A DNA stretch of 64,000 bases from Clostridia bacterium (GTDB lineage Bacteria; Bacillota; Clostridia; Oscillospirales; CAG-272): positions 37,922 to 101,921 of the forward strand of contig JAGASL010000035.1 of assembly GCA_017621755.1 (NCBI GenBank), read 5' to 3'. The stretch's first letter is position 1; each line of letters starts with the position of its first letter. Below are positions 9,190 to 19,506 of this stretch, one piece after another. Made by a program: the position numbers and the translations under genes. Below the pieces are notes generated by a model that saw only the letters and a program-made list of their open reading frames with translations, was not told where the DNA came from and ran no database searches.

Positions 9190-9683
9190 GCAAGTTTGTC
9201 ATTGCCGTATACGTAGACAACAAGTTCGGCGTGCTGACGCGCGTGACCAGTATGTTTACCCGCCGCGGCTTTAATATTGATACCCTAACGGTAGGCGAGA
9301 CCGAGGAGCCTGCCTACTCCCGCATTACCATTTCACTGAGCGGTGACGGCTACGCCAGAGAGCAGCTGATCAACCAGATGCGCAAGCTTTACAACGTGAA
9401 AAAGGTAGAGGTGCTGGAGGAAAGCGACACCATCAAGCGTGAGCTGATGATGATCAAGGTCAAAAACAGCCCCGAGACCCGTGCCGATATTCTGGCGGCG
9501 GTAGAGGTATACCGCGCCAAGGTGATCGATTACACCACAGACGAGCTGTGTGTAGAGATCACCGGCGACCCGAACAAGATCGATGCCTTTGTGAAGCTGA
9601 TGCTTCCCTTTGGCATTTTGGAAATGTGCCGCACGGGTATCGTAGCCCTGGAGCGCGGCAGCAACACTCTCTTGAATAAATAA
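9186..9683 (+). CDS. ilvN: Acetolactate synthase small (regulatory) subunit
   Basis: Regulatory partner of IlvB that stabilises the holoenzyme and confers valine feedback. It has 165 residues, with an N-terminal ACT domain (FVIAVYVDNKFGVLTRVTSM onwards) and a C-terminal ALS-SS domain that includes RTGIVALERG. It starts with GTG at 9186, inside the ilvB stop (GTGA), with GGGGGAGA upstream in the ilvB 3' end. It resembles the long IlvN/IlvH form rather than the short E. coli IlvN. Confidence 0.95.
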   Translation: MSKFVIAVYVDNKFGVLTRVTSMFTRRGFNIDTLTVGETEEPAYSRITISLSGDGYAREQLINQMRKLYNVKKVEVLEESDTIKRELMMIKVKNSPETRADILAAVEVYRAKVIDYTTDELCVEITGDPNKIDAFVKLMLPFGILEMCRTGIVALERGSNTLLNK

Positions 9684-9696
9684 AAAATCTACATAA

Positions 9697-10731
<1,035 letters not shown>

Positions 10732-10747
10732 TCGGCAGGTGACTTTC

Positions 10748-12409
10748 ATGATCAAAGAAAAAGTAGTTGACGGGTTTCAGAATGCCCCACACCGCTCGCT
10801 GTACCACGCTCTTGGCTTAACGAAGGAGGAGCTTTCTCGCCCCTTGATCGGTATCGTCAGCTCGTATAACGAGATCGTGCCCGGGCATATGAACCTGGAT
10901 AAGATCACCGATGCGGTCAAGCTTGGCGTGGCCATGGCGGGCGGTACACCCATCATGTTCCCCGCGATCACGGTTTGTGATGGTATTGCCATGGGCCACG
11001 TTGGCATGAAGTATTCGCTCGTTACCCGTGACCTGATTGCCGACTCGACCGAGGCCATGGTCATGGCCCACGGCTTTGACGGTCTGGTAATGATCCCCAA
11101 CTGTGATAAAAACGTGCCCGGTCTGCTGATGGCGGCGGCACGCCTGAATATTCCTACCGTATTCGTCAGCGGCGGGCCGATGCTGGCCGGCCGTGTGGGC
11201 GGCGAAAAGCGCAGCCTTTCCAGCATGTTTGAGGCGGTTGGTGCCTATACCGCCGGCAAGATTGATGAGGAGAAGCTGTGCGAGTTTGAAGAAAAGGTAT
11301 GCCCTACCTGCGGCTCCTGCTCGGGCATGTATACCGCCAACTCGATGAACTGCCTGACCGAGGTGCTGGGCATGGGTCTTTGCGGCAACGGCACCATTCC
11401 GGCCGTCTATTCTGCCCGTATTGAGCTGGCAAAGCACGCCGGCATGCAGGTGATGGAGCTGGTAAAGAAGAACATTCGCCCGCGCGATATTATGACGGCG
11501 GCCGCCATTCGCAATGCCATTACGGCAGACATGGCGCTTGGCTGCTCGACAAACAGCATGCTGCACCTGCCGGCCATTGCCAACGAGTGCGGCGTGGCGT
11601 TTGACTTAGAAGAGGTCAACCGCATCAGCGAGCGCACCCCCAACCTTTGCCACCTGGCACCGGCCGGCCCGACCTATATGGAGGACCTGAACGAGGCCGG
11701 CGGCGTGTACGCCGTCTTAAAGGAGATCGCCGCGCTTGGCCTGCTGGATACCACCGTGATGACCTGCACGGGCAAAACGCTGGGCGAAAATATTGAAAGA
11801 GCCACCAACCGGGATACGAGCGTGATCCGCACGCCGGACAGCGCCTTTAGCAAGACCGGCGGCATTGCCGTGCTAAAGGGCAACCTGGCGCCTGACGGCT
11901 GCGTGGTCAAGAGAAGCGCCGTAGCACCCGAGATGCTGGTGCATGAGGGCCCTGCCAAGGTCTACGAAAGCGAAGAAGAGGCCATTGCCGCCATTTATGC
12001 CGGCAAGATCGTGAAGGGCGACGTAGTGGTCATCCGCTACGAGGGGCCCAGCGGTGGCCCCGGCATGAGGGAGATGCTCTCCCCCACCTCGGCCATCGCG
12101 GGCATGGGGCTGGATAAGGACGTAGCCCTGATTACCGACGGTCGCTTCTCCGGTGCCACCCGCGGCGCCTCGATCGGCCACGTCTCGCCTGAGGCGGTCA
12201 GCGGCGGCACGATCGCCTACGTCAAGGATGGCGACATCATTTCCATCAACATCCCTGCCTATACCATTGAGCTGAAGGTCTCGGACGAGGAGCTTGCTAA
12301 GCGCCGCGCCGAAATGCCCATCAAGCGCAAGGAGAATATTACCGGCTACCTCAAGCGGTATGCCGCGATGGTATCCTCTGCCGATAAGGGTGCGATCATC
12401 AACCGTTAA
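10748..12409 (+). CDS. ilvD: Dihydroxy-acid dehydratase
   Basis: Iron-sulfur dehydratase that makes 2-oxoisovalerate and 2-oxo-3-methylvalerate. It has 553 residues, normal for the family. Cluster cysteines are seen in PNCDKNVPG and in [19 protein letters not shown], and the C-terminal swivel part carries [11 protein letters not shown] prefer the ATG at 10748, with AGGTG about eight bases upstream; an in-frame GTG at 10739 forms part of that site. Sixteen bases separate it from ilvC. Confidence 0.96.
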   Translation: MIKEKVVDGFQNAPHRSLYHALGLTKEELSRPLIGIVSSYNEIVPGHMNLDKITDAVKLGVAMAGGTPIMFPAITVCDGIAMGHVGMKYSLVTRDLIADSTEAMVMAHGFDGLVMIPNCDKNVPGLLMAAARLNIPTVFVSGGPMLAGRVGGEKRSLSSMFEAVGAYTAGKIDEEKLCEFEEKVCPTCGSCSGMYTANSMNCLTEVLGMGLCGNGTIPAVYSARIELAKHAGMQVMELVKKNIRPRDIMTAAAIRNAITADMALGCSTNSMLHLPAIANECGVAFDLEEVNRISERTPNLCHLAPAGPTYMEDLNEAGGVYAVLKEIAALGLLDTTVMTCTGKTLGENIERATNRDTSVIRTPDSAFSKTGGIAVLKGNLAPDGCVVKRSAVAPEMLVHEGPAKVYESEEEAIAAIYAGKIVKGDVVVIRYEGPSGGPGMREMLSPTSAIAGMGLDKDVALITDGRFSGATRGASIGHVSPEAVSGGTIAYVKDGDIISINIPAYTIELKVSDEELAKRRAEMPIKRKENITGYLKRYAAMVSSADKGAIINR

Positions 12410-12424
12410 GGAGATTTATTCGTT

Positions 12425-13693
12425 ATGGCAATGACGATGACACAAAAGATCCTTGCCGACCACGCAGGCCTGCCCTGCGTGGAGGCAGGGCAGCTGATCC
12501 TGGTCAACGTTGACCGGGTGCTGGGCAACGATATTACCTCACCCGTGGCGATCCGCGAGTTTGAACGTATCGGCACGAAGGAGGTTTACGACCGTGACCG
12601 TGTGACCATGGTTATGGACCATTTTGCCCCGAACAAGGATATCAAGGCGGCCGTGCAATGCAAGATGTGCCGCGACTTCTGCGAGGCCAAGGAGATCACC
12701 CACTTCTATGACGTTGGCCGCATGGGCATCGAGCATGCCCTCTTACCCGAAAAGGGTCTGGTGGTGCCGGGCGACGTGGTGATCGGTGCCGATTCGCACA
12801 CCTGCACCTACGGTGCGCTGGGCGCCTTCTCTACCGGCGTCGGCTCTACCGATATGGCTTGCGGCATGGCCACGGGCAAGGCCTGGTTCAAGGTGCCGGG
12901 CGCTATTAAATTTATACTGAAGGGCAAGCTAAACCGCTACGTTTCCGGCAAAGATGTAATCTTACACATCATTGGCAAGATCGGCGTAGACGGTGCGCTG
13001 TACCGCTCGATGGAGTTTGTTGGCGAGGGCGTTGCCGCCCTTTCGATCTACGATCGCCTTACCATCTGCAACATGGCCATTGAAGCCGGTGCCAAGAACG
13101 GCATTTTTGAGGTAGATGAGGAAACGGTGAATTACGTCAAGGAGCGCTCTGACCGCGAGATCAAGCGCTATCAGGCCGATCCCGACGCCGTATACGAGGA
13201 GACCTATGAGATCGATCTTTCCGAAATCCGCTCTACGGTTGCCTTCCCGCACCTGCCGGAAAACACCCGCACCTTTGACGAGATCGGCGACGTAAAGATC
13301 GACCAGGTTGTAATTGGCTCCTGCACCAACGGCCACTACAAGGATCTCTATGAGGCCGCCATGATCATCAAGGGGCATAAGGTGGCAAAGAACGTACGCG
13401 CCATCATCATCCCCGCCACGCAGGATATTTACCTGCACGCGATGGAAACCGGCCTGCTGAAGATCTTTATTGAGGCCGGCTGCGTGGTCTCTACACCTAC
13501 CTGTGGCCCCTGCCTTGGCGGCTATATGGGTATTCTGGCCGCCGGCGAGCGTGCCGTGGCCACCACCAACCGTAACTTTATCGGCCGCATGGGCGATGTG
13601 ACGAGCGAGGTCTACCTCGCCAGCCCGGCCGTTGCCGCTGCCAGCGCCATTGCCGGCCGCATTGCTGACCCGAACGAGATCGGAAAGGAGTGA
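12425..13693 (+). CDS. leuC: 3-isopropylmalate dehydratase large subunit
   Basis: Aconitase-family subunit that isomerises 2- to 3-isopropylmalate with LeuD. At 422 residues it is the shorter, archaeal/thermophile-like form common in Clostridia. The [4Fe-4S] ligands are C300 in GSCTNG and C360/C363 in TCGPC. AAGGAG lies ten bases before the ATG. It cannot be homoaconitase by context, since leuD, leuB and leuA are in the same operon. Confidence 0.95.
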   Translation: MAMTMTQKILADHAGLPCVEAGQLILVNVDRVLGNDITSPVAIREFERIGTKEVYDRDRVTMVMDHFAPNKDIKAAVQCKMCRDFCEAKEITHFYDVGRMGIEHALLPEKGLVVPGDVVIGADSHTCTYGALGAFSTGVGSTDMACGMATGKAWFKVPGAIKFILKGKLNRYVSGKDVILHIIGKIGVDGALYRSMEFVGEGVAALSIYDRLTICNMAIEAGAKNGIFEVDEETVNYVKERSDREIKRYQADPDAVYEETYEIDLSEIRSTVAFPHLPENTRTFDEIGDVKIDQVVIGSCTNGHYKDLYEAAMIIKGHKVAKNVRAIIIPATQDIYLHAMETGLLKIFIEAGCVVSTPTCGPCLGGYMGILAAGERAVATTNRNFIGRMGDVTSEVYLASPAVAAASAIAGRIADPNEIGKE

Positions 13694-13700
13694 TTTGGAT

Positions 13701-14195
13701 ATGAAATTTACAGGCAACGTCATCAAATACGGTGACAACGTGGATACCGACGTTATCATTCCTGCCAGATATCTCAACACCATTGATAAAAAGGAGCTTG
13801 CCTCGCACTGCATGGAGGATTTGGACCGCGACTTTGTGAAGAAGGTGCAGCCCGGTGACATTATGGTAGCGGGCAACAACTTTGGCTGCGGCTCCTCGCG
13901 TGAGCACGCGCCCATTGCCATTAAGGAAAGCGGCATTTCTCTGGTCATTGCCAAGAGCTTTGCGCGCATCTTCTACCGTAACGCCATCAACATCGGCCTG
14001 GCGATCTTGGAATGCCCGGAGGCGGCCGAGGCGATTGAAAACGGCAACGTGGTAGAGGCAGACCTGGATGCCGGCATCCTGTACGATCGCACGGCAGGCA
14101 AGCAGTATAAGACCCAGCCCTTCCCCGCTTTTATTCAAAAAATTATCGAAAACGGCGGTCTGGTAGAATCCATCCGCCGCGGCGATATCCGCTAA
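13701..14195 (+). CDS. leuD: 3-isopropylmalate dehydratase small subunit
   Basis: Swivel-domain partner of LeuC. It has 164 residues, with the substrate-recognition loop in [13 protein letters not shown] (about 55-67) and [10 protein letters not shown] near the start. The ATG at 13701 has AAAGGAG ten bases upstream; the reading frame is open further upstream inside leuC without a ribosome site. Length and motifs match the short LeuD that pairs with the short LeuC. Confidence 0.95.
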   Translation: MKFTGNVIKYGDNVDTDVIIPARYLNTIDKKELASHCMEDLDRDFVKKVQPGDIMVAGNNFGCGSSREHAPIAIKESGISLVIAKSFARIFYRNAINIGLAILECPEAAEAIENGNVVEADLDAGILYDRTAGKQYKTQPFPAFIQKIIENGGLVESIRRGDIR

Positions 14196-14206
14196 AGGAC
14201 AGGATT

Positions 14207-15274
14207 ATGACTTACAAGATCGGTTTATTAAGAGGCGATGGCATCGGCCCGGAGATTGTAGACAGCGCTGTCAGGGTGTTAGAGGCCATTGCCAAGAAAT
14301 ACGGCCACAAGTTTGAATTTACCCCATACCTGATCGGCGGTGCGGCGCTGGATGCCTGCGGTGTTCCGCTGCCCGAGGAGACGGTACAGGGGTGCCTTGC
14401 AAGCGACAGCGTGCTGCTTGGCGCCGTGGGTGGCCCCAAGTGGGATACCCTGCCCGGCAACATGCGCCCGGAAAAGGCGCTGCTTGGCATTCGCGCAGCC
14501 ATGGAGCTGTTTACCAACCTGCGCCCGGCGAAGCTGTACCCCGCCCTGAAGGGGGATTGCCCGCTGCGCGAGGATATTGTGGCAAACGGCTTTGATATTA
14601 TGATCGTGCGTGAGCTGACCGGCGGCATCTATTTTGGTGAGCGCGGCATGCGCGAGGGCAAATACGGTGAAGAGGCATACGATACCGAATGCTACAGCCG
14701 TATGGAGATCGAGCGTATTGCCAAGGTGGCCTTTGAGACCGCCCGCAAACGAAACAAAAAGCTGACCAGCATTGACAAGGCAAACGTGCTGGACACCTCG
14801 CGCCTGTGGCGCAAAATCGTGCACGAGATGGCAGAGGGCTATCCGGACGTGGAGTGCTTTGATATGCTGGTAGACAACGCCGCTATGCAGCTGGTGCGTA
14901 ACCCGGCACAGTTTGACGTGATCGTCACCTCGAATATGTTTGGCGACATCCTGTCAGATGAGGCCTCGCAGATCACCGGCTCGATCGGCATGCTGCCCTC
15001 TGCCTCGCTTGGTAACACCACGCGCGGCCTGTACGAGCCTATTCACGGCTCGGCCCCCGATATTGCCGGCAAGAACCTGGCAAACCCCATCGCCACCATT
15101 CTTTCGGCCGCGATGATGCTGCTCTATTCCTTTAACCTGACAAAGGAATCCGATGCCATTATCAACGCGGTTGACCGCGTGCTGAACGCCGGCTATCGCA
15201 CGGCAGACATTGCCCATGGCGGAGAGGCGCTTGGCACGGTGGAAATGACCGACAAGATCATTGCCATGCTGTGA
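14207..15274 (+). CDS. leuB: 3-isopropylmalate dehydrogenase
   Basis: NAD-dependent oxidative decarboxylation of 3-isopropylmalate to 2-oxoisocaproate. It has 355 residues. [12 protein letters not shown] (8-19), the substrate stretch [19 protein letters not shown] and the C-terminal [15 protein letters not shown] are hallmarks. The ELFTNLRP segment separates it from the isocitrate dehydrogenase at 28514-29662. It is followed after seven bases by the AAA+ ATPase gene. Confidence 0.96.
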   Translation: MTYKIGLLRGDGIGPEIVDSAVRVLEAIAKKYGHKFEFTPYLIGGAALDACGVPLPEETVQGCLASDSVLLGAVGGPKWDTLPGNMRPEKALLGIRAAMELFTNLRPAKLYPALKGDCPLREDIVANGFDIMIVRELTGGIYFGERGMREGKYGEEAYDTECYSRMEIERIAKVAFETARKRNKKLTSIDKANVLDTSRLWRKIVHEMAEGYPDVECFDMLVDNAAMQLVRNPAQFDVIVTSNMFGDILSDEASQITGSIGMLPSASLGNTTRGLYEPIHGSAPDIAGKNLANPIATILSAAMMLLYSFNLTKESDAIINAVDRVLNAGYRTADIAHGGEALGTVEMTDKIIAML

Positions 15275-15281
15275 GGGAAAG

Positions 15282-16457
15282 ATGGATACCAAGCAGTTAT
15301 ACAAAAGAATGTGCCGCTTTGCGGTGTTTAACGGCATTTGGAAAAAGCCGCTGTTTGCTCGCTTTATGGATTTTTGCGAGGCAGAAAACGGCTCTTGCGC
15401 GCAGGAGCTGGCATACGGCGCCTTCGTTTCCGAGGTCTATGCTGGCGGCGCTGACCTGACCGACTGTGTGCGGCGCATCGTGTTTGAGGATGAGAACGTA
15501 TACGTCAAGACCATTGGCAATATGGCGCGTGTCAATCCGCAGATCGCCCTGTGCGCGGCCGGCGAGCTGACAACGCTTTCGCAATTTGCTTCGCTTACCC
15601 CGGCGGATTTTGCCGCCGTGCTGAGCGAGGGGGAGCTTCTGCCCGGCTTTGCCTCTTCCCCGGTCGACCTGCGTGCCGAGTATGAGGAAAGAACCGCCGC
15701 CATCAGCCGCCATGGCTACGGCATTTTCGCCGCGAACGGCATGTTCTCGGTGGATGCGGATGGCAGCATTCAGCCGATTGCCAGCGCCGATCGCATCTCG
15801 CTTGACCGTTTTATCGGCTACCGTGAGGAGCGCCAGCGCGTGATCGACAATACCGTAATGTTCTTAGAGGGGCGCCCTGCTGCCAACATCCTGCTCTACG
15901 GTGATGCCGGCACGGGCAAATCCTCGACCGTTAAGGCGGTGGCCAACGCGTATTTTGACCGCGGCCTGCGTCTGATCGAGATCCGCAAAAATCAGCTTCT
16001 GCTGCTGCCGAAGGTGATGGGCGAGATCGCCGATAACCCGCTGAAATTCATCATCTTTATCGATGACCTTTCCTTTAACCAAAACGATGATACCTTCAGC
16101 ATGCTGAAGGCGACCTTAGAGGGCTCTGCCAGTGCGCGGGCAAAGAATGCCGTGATCTACGCAACGAGCAACCGCCGCCACATCGTGAAGGAAACCTTTG
16201 CCGACCGCGAGGGCAGCGACGTGCACCGCAACGATACCGTACAGGAAAACCTCTCGCTTTCCGAGCGGTTTGGCCTGACGGTGCTGTTTGCCAAGCCCGA
16301 AAAGAAGCTCTATTTAGAGATCATTCACGAGCTGGCAGAGCGCCACGGCATCACGCGTGAAAGTGGTGAGCTGGAGCGCGAGGCCGAGGCCTTTGCCCTG
16401 AAGCGGGGCTACCGCTCTGCCCGCTGTGCCGAGCAGTTTATTGAAAGTTTACTCTAA
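15282..16457 (+). CDS. DUF815-family AAA+ ATPase
   Basis: P-loop ATPase of the DUF815 family, cellular role unknown. It has 391 residues, with an N-terminal helical half of about 170 residues and then a compact AAA+ module: Walker A GDAGTGKS (207-214), Walker B FIIFIDD (256-262) and sensor-1 region YATSNRRH (293-300). It lies in the middle of the branched-chain operon, seven bases after leuB and 32 before ilvA, so it is co-expressed under the leucine T-box. Base composition is like its neighbours. A link to amino acid synthesis is not known and may be incidental. Confidence 0.85.
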   Translation: MDTKQLYKRMCRFAVFNGIWKKPLFARFMDFCEAENGSCAQELAYGAFVSEVYAGGADLTDCVRRIVFEDENVYVKTIGNMARVNPQIALCAAGELTTLSQFASLTPADFAAVLSEGELLPGFASSPVDLRAEYEERTAAISRHGYGIFAANGMFSVDADGSIQPIASADRISLDRFIGYREERQRVIDNTVMFLEGRPAANILLYGDAGTGKSSTVKAVANAYFDRGLRLIEIRKNQLLLLPKVMGEIADNPLKFIIFIDDLSFNQNDDTFSMLKATLEGSASARAKNAVIYATSNRRHIVKETFADREGSDVHRNDTVQENLSLSERFGLTVLFAKPEKKLYLEIIHELAERHGITRESGELEREAEAFALKRGYRSARCAEQFIESLL

Positions 16458-16489
16458 AAAGGCGGCACCTGCCGCAGAAGGAAGCAACC

Positions 16490-17683
16490 ATGCTAACACT
16501 TGATAACGTTTACCGCGCCGGATACGTGCTGAAAAGCGTGGTCCGCCAAACGGACGTACTGCCCGCCCCCAAGCTGAACCCCGAAGCTGAGCTGTATCTC
16601 AAGACCGAGAACCTGCAGATCACCGGCTCGTTTAAGGTGCGCGGCTCTTATTACAAAATGTCTCGCCTAACGCCGGAGGAAAGGGCACGCGGTGTGATCG
16701 CCTGCTCGGCCGGCAACCATGCCCAGGGCGTGGCGCTGGCGGCGCAGAAGAACGGCATTAAGGCCGTGATCTGCCTGCCAGACGGCGCCCCCATCTCCAA
16801 GGTGGAGGCTACCAAGAGCTACGGTGCCGAGGTCTGCTTAGTCGAGGGCGTTTATGACGATGCCTACCGCCGCGCGCTGGAGCTGCGGGATGAAAAGGGC
16901 TATTCCTTTATTCACCCCTTTAACGATGAGGACGTGATCGCCGGCCAGGGCACCATCGCATTAGAGCTTGCCGAGCAGCTGCCAGATATGGACGCGGTGA
17001 TCGTGCCGGTAGGCGGTGGCGGCCTGATCTCGGGCATTGCCTTTACCCTGAAATCGCTGAACCCGAACGTGAAGGTCTATGGCGTACAGGCGGCCGGTGC
17101 CCCCTCGATGCGCAATTCCCTGCGTGACGGCAAGATCGAAACGCTTTCCGGCGTTTCTACCATTGCAGACGGCATTGCCGTGAAGCAGCCGGGCGATCTG
17201 ACCTATGAGATCTGCCAAAAATACGTAGACGAGATCGTTACCGTGACCGATGATGAGATCGCGGCGGCCATTTTGGCGCTGATGGAGCAGCACAAGCTGG
17301 TTACCGAGGGTGCCGGTGCCGTTTCGGTAGCGGCGGCCATGTTCAACAAGGTCGACGTTCGCGGCAAAAAGGTCGTTTGCCTGCTCTCTGGCGGTAATAT
17401 TGACGTGACCATTCTTTCGCGCGTGATCAGCCGCGGCCTCTTAATGTCCGGCCGCACCTGCCAGCTGACCATTGAGCTGATGGACAAGCCCGGCCAGCTG
17501 AAAAACGTTTCCCGCATCGTGGCAGACCTGGGCGGCAACGTGATCTCGGTGCACCACGAGCGTGCCAACGAGGGCTCAGACGTGAACGGCTGCTATCTAC
17601 GCATCGTTCTGGAAACGAGAAACCAGGCGCACATTGACGAGATCAAGCAAGCGCTGATCGACTTTGGCTTTAAGCTATTATAA
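16490..17683 (+). CDS. ilvA: Threonine ammonia-lyase with one ACT domain
   Basis: PLP enzyme that turns threonine into 2-oxobutyrate and ammonia, the entry to isoleucine. It has 397 residues, with Schiff-base lysine K49 in TGSFKVRGSY and the phosphate-binding glycines in VPVGGGGLISG. A single C-terminal ACT domain (about 325-397) gives the short form, seen in both biosynthetic and catabolic enzymes; the operon context argues for isoleucine synthesis. GAAGGAAG precedes the ATG. RidA, which clears its enamine product, follows directly. Confidence 0.94.
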   Translation: MLTLDNVYRAGYVLKSVVRQTDVLPAPKLNPEAELYLKTENLQITGSFKVRGSYYKMSRLTPEERARGVIACSAGNHAQGVALAAQKNGIKAVICLPDGAPISKVEATKSYGAEVCLVEGVYDDAYRRALELRDEKGYSFIHPFNDEDVIAGQGTIALELAEQLPDMDAVIVPVGGGGLISGIAFTLKSLNPNVKVYGVQAAGAPSMRNSLRDGKIETLSGVSTIADGIAVKQPGDLTYEICQKYVDEIVTVTDDEIAAAILALMEQHKLVTEGAGAVSVAAAMFNKVDVRGKKVVCLLSGGNIDVTILSRVISRGLLMSGRTCQLTIELMDKPGQLKNVSRIVADLGGNVISVHHERANEGSDVNGCYLRIVLETRNQAHIDEIKQALIDFGFKLL

Positions 17684-17695
17684 AGGAGAACTGTG

Positions 17696-18067
17696 ATGAA
17701 CAAGATTGCAACAGATAAGGCCCCCGGCGCCATCGGCCCGTATTCGCAGGCGGTGGTTTGCGGCGGGCTGGTATATACCTCCGGGCAGATCGCGATCGAC
17801 CCGGCTACCGGCGACCTGGCAGGCGCCGATATCGCCACGCAGAGCGAGCAGGTGATGAAGAACCTGGGCGCGGTGCTGGCGGCGGCAGGCTCCTCGTATG
17901 AGAAAGCGATCAAGACCACCTGCTTTCTCGCCGATATTGCCGATTTTGCCACGTTTAACGAAATCTACGGCCGCTACTTTACCGAAAAGCCGGCGCGCAG
18001 CTGCGTAGCCGTCAAGGCCCTGCCCAAGGGTGCTTTGGTTGAGGTAGAGGTGATTGCAGAGGTGTAA
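17696..18067 (+). CDS. ridA: 2-iminobutanoate/2-iminopropanoate deaminase
   Basis: Rid-family enzyme that hydrolyses the reactive enamine/imine released by IlvA and other PLP lyases, protecting PLP enzymes such as IlvE. It has 123 residues, with N-terminal GPYSQAV, central TSGQIAIDP and the active-site arginine R101 in KPARSCVAVKALPKGA. AAAGGAG precedes it; I take the ATG at 17696 over the GTG directly before it. Placement 12 bases after ilvA fits its function. Confidence 0.95.
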   Translation: MNKIATDKAPGAIGPYSQAVVCGGLVYTSGQIAIDPATGDLAGADIATQSEQVMKNLGAVLAAAGSSYEKAIKTTCFLADIADFATFNEIYGRYFTEKPARSCVAVKALPKGALVEVEVIAEV

Positions 18068-18070
18068 CAA

Positions 18071-18439
18071 ATGGACTCTGTCGCACCAATTGGTGGCTGC
18101 GAAGCCAGCTTAGACCTTACAAGCGCCATTCCCCTACTCTTCTTTACGCTGTTTTTTGCTATCTTTATCGCTACCTTTGTTCGTAACATGCGCCATTGGC
18201 ATAAAAACAATCAGGCACCGCGCCTGACGGTCTCTGCTGCCGTGGTCACCAAGCGCACGCATCATTCCGGCAGCAGCCGCGGCAGCGGCACGACACGCTA
18301 TTACGCCACCTTTGAGGTTGAAAGCGGCGACCGCTTTGAGCTGATGCTTGACGGCTACGAGTACGGCCTGCTGATAGAGGGAGACCGGGGAAGGCTGACC
18401 TTTCAGGGCACCCGATTTTTAGGATTTGAAAGAGAATAA
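18071..18439 (+). CDS. DUF2500-family membrane protein
   Basis: Small membrane protein of unknown function, 122 residues. One transmembrane segment spans about 17-38 (SAIPLLFFTLFFAIFIATFV), followed by a basic, soluble domain with the pattern ARxT...RYYATFEVESGDRFEL seen in DUF2500 proteins. It starts three bases after the ridA stop and is the last gene before a strong terminator, so it is a passenger at the end of the branched-chain operon. No catalytic motif is visible. Confidence 0.75.
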   Translation: MDSVAPIGGCEASLDLTSAIPLLFFTLFFAIFIATFVRNMRHWHKNNQAPRLTVSAAVVTKRTHHSGSSRGSGTTRYYATFEVESGDRFELMLDGYEYGLLIEGDRGRLTFQGTRFLGFERE

Positions 18440-18471
18440 CAAAAAAAGAGGCATCTGCCTCTTTTTTTGTT
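18438..18471. terminator. Bidirectional terminator, branched-chain operon / RpiR gene
   Basis: AACAAAAAAAGAGGC and GCCTCTTTTTTTGTT flank the loop ATCT, giving a hairpin with T runs on both strands. It ends the leuA operon and touches the stop codon of the convergent regulator gene. Confidence 0.9.
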
Positions 18472-19342
18472 ATCGGATCTTATCTACCGTTACGGCATCC
18501 TTCGTCTCCTTGATCCTGCGAGAGGAAAAGGCCGGGGTCTTGTTGTACATATAGGCATACAGGATATCCACAATGGTGATCTGCCCCTGAATGTGCGGAA
18601 AATCGGTATCGATATATTTATTGGAATCCCGCACCGTGGTGCAGATGCTGATATCGGCCATGGCGGTGAGGGGAGAATTTTCAAAATCGCAGATGGCAAT
18701 TACGGTGGCGCCGTTTTGCCGCGCGATACGCGCCACCTCTAAAATGCTTTTCGTGCGGCCGGAGGAGGAAATGGCGAACAGCAGGCTCCCCTCTCGCATC
18801 TGCGCGACCTTCATTTTAGAAAGAATGATATCCCGCTCGAACGAGCAAACGTTTTTCAGGCGAAAGAACTTGGTATAGGCGTACTGCGCCGTGACAGCCG
18901 AGGTGCCGAGCCCCACGAAATGCACCTGATCGGCGCTTTTCATCAGGCCGATCACCCGCTCTATCTCCTTTCTCTTCAAAAGGCGCGGCAGGCTGCCGAT
19001 CACGCTGGCAGAATAATCGCAGATCCGCTCGCTGATCTCATCAAGCGAGACGGGCGTATGCGATTCGATATGAAATTCTAAGGCCTCGTTGGTCAGCCCC
19101 TCCGGCCTTTGGGAGCCGGGGAACAGCTTTTTGAATTCCCGGAAGCCGCAAAGCCCCAGCTTCTTGAAAAAGCGGCAAACGCTGGCGTAGCTGGTGTGCG
19201 TTTCCTCAGCCAAGGACCAAACTGTTAAGTGATCGATCTGCCCGGGGTGAGAGAGCAGATAGTCGGCGATCATCCCGTCTACGGTGCCGGTGCTTTTGCG
19301 CATGGCATCCATGCGTACCAGATATAGCATGTTGCTTTGCAT
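18470..19342 (-). CDS. RpiR/MurR-family transcriptional regulator with SIS domain
   Basis: DNA-binding regulator of sugar-phosphate use, 290 residues. An N-terminal HTH_6 domain (about 1-75, including SYASVCRFFKKLGLCGFREF) is followed by a sugar-isomerase (SIS) domain (about 115-250) with VHFVGLGTSAVTAQYA and FAISSSGRTKSILEVA, where a phosphosugar effector would bind. The ATG at 19342 has GAGGAGAG upstream. It is divergent from the GH127-like/isomerase/aldolase operon and presumably controls it through sites in the shared 164-bp region. Confidence 0.9.
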   Translation of the reverse strand: MQSNMLYLVRMDAMRKSTGTVDGMIADYLLSHPGQIDHLTVWSLAEETHTSYASVCRFFKKLGLCGFREFKKLFPGSQRPEGLTNEALEFHIESHTPVSLDEISERICDYSASVIGSLPRLLKRKEIERVIGLMKSADQVHFVGLGTSAVTAQYAYTKFFRLKNVCSFERDIILSKMKVAQMREGSLLFAISSSGRTKSILEVARIARQNGATVIAICDFENSPLTAMADISICTTVRDSNKYIDTDFPHIQGQITIVDILYAYMYNKTPAFSSRRIKETKDAVTVDKIR

Positions 19343-19372
19343 AGGTCTCTCCTCTCGCTCTTTTTCCATGCT

Positions 19373-19401
19373 ATTCTACCACACATGATACCAAAAGTCA
19401 A
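19373..19401 (-). promoter_or_regulatory. Promoter of the RpiR regulator gene
   Basis: Leftward TTGACT (19401-19396), 17-base spacer, TAGAAT (19378-19373). Confidence 0.75.
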
Positions 19402-19411
19402 GATAATATCA

Positions 19412-19431
19412 CATTTTCCAACAAGAAAATG
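19412..19431. promoter_or_regulatory. Inverted repeat between divergent promoters, candidate RpiR site
   Basis: Perfect arms CATTTTC (19412-19418) and GAAAATG (19425-19431) around CAACAA. It lies between the -35 elements of the two divergent promoters, where one bound regulator could act on both. Assignment to the RpiR protein is inference. Confidence 0.45.
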
Positions 19432-19442
19432 GCATTTTGATA

Positions 19443-19471
19443 TTGCGAAATCTCACAAAATCCAGTACAAT
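19443..19471 (+). promoter_or_regulatory. Promoter of the GH127-like operon
   Basis: TTGCGA (19443-19448), 17-base spacer, TACAAT (19466-19471). An AAGGAG site precedes the first gene. Confidence 0.65.
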
Positions 19472-19506
19472 ATTGGTAGATCATTCATACAAGGAGCGGC
19501 CGCTTT

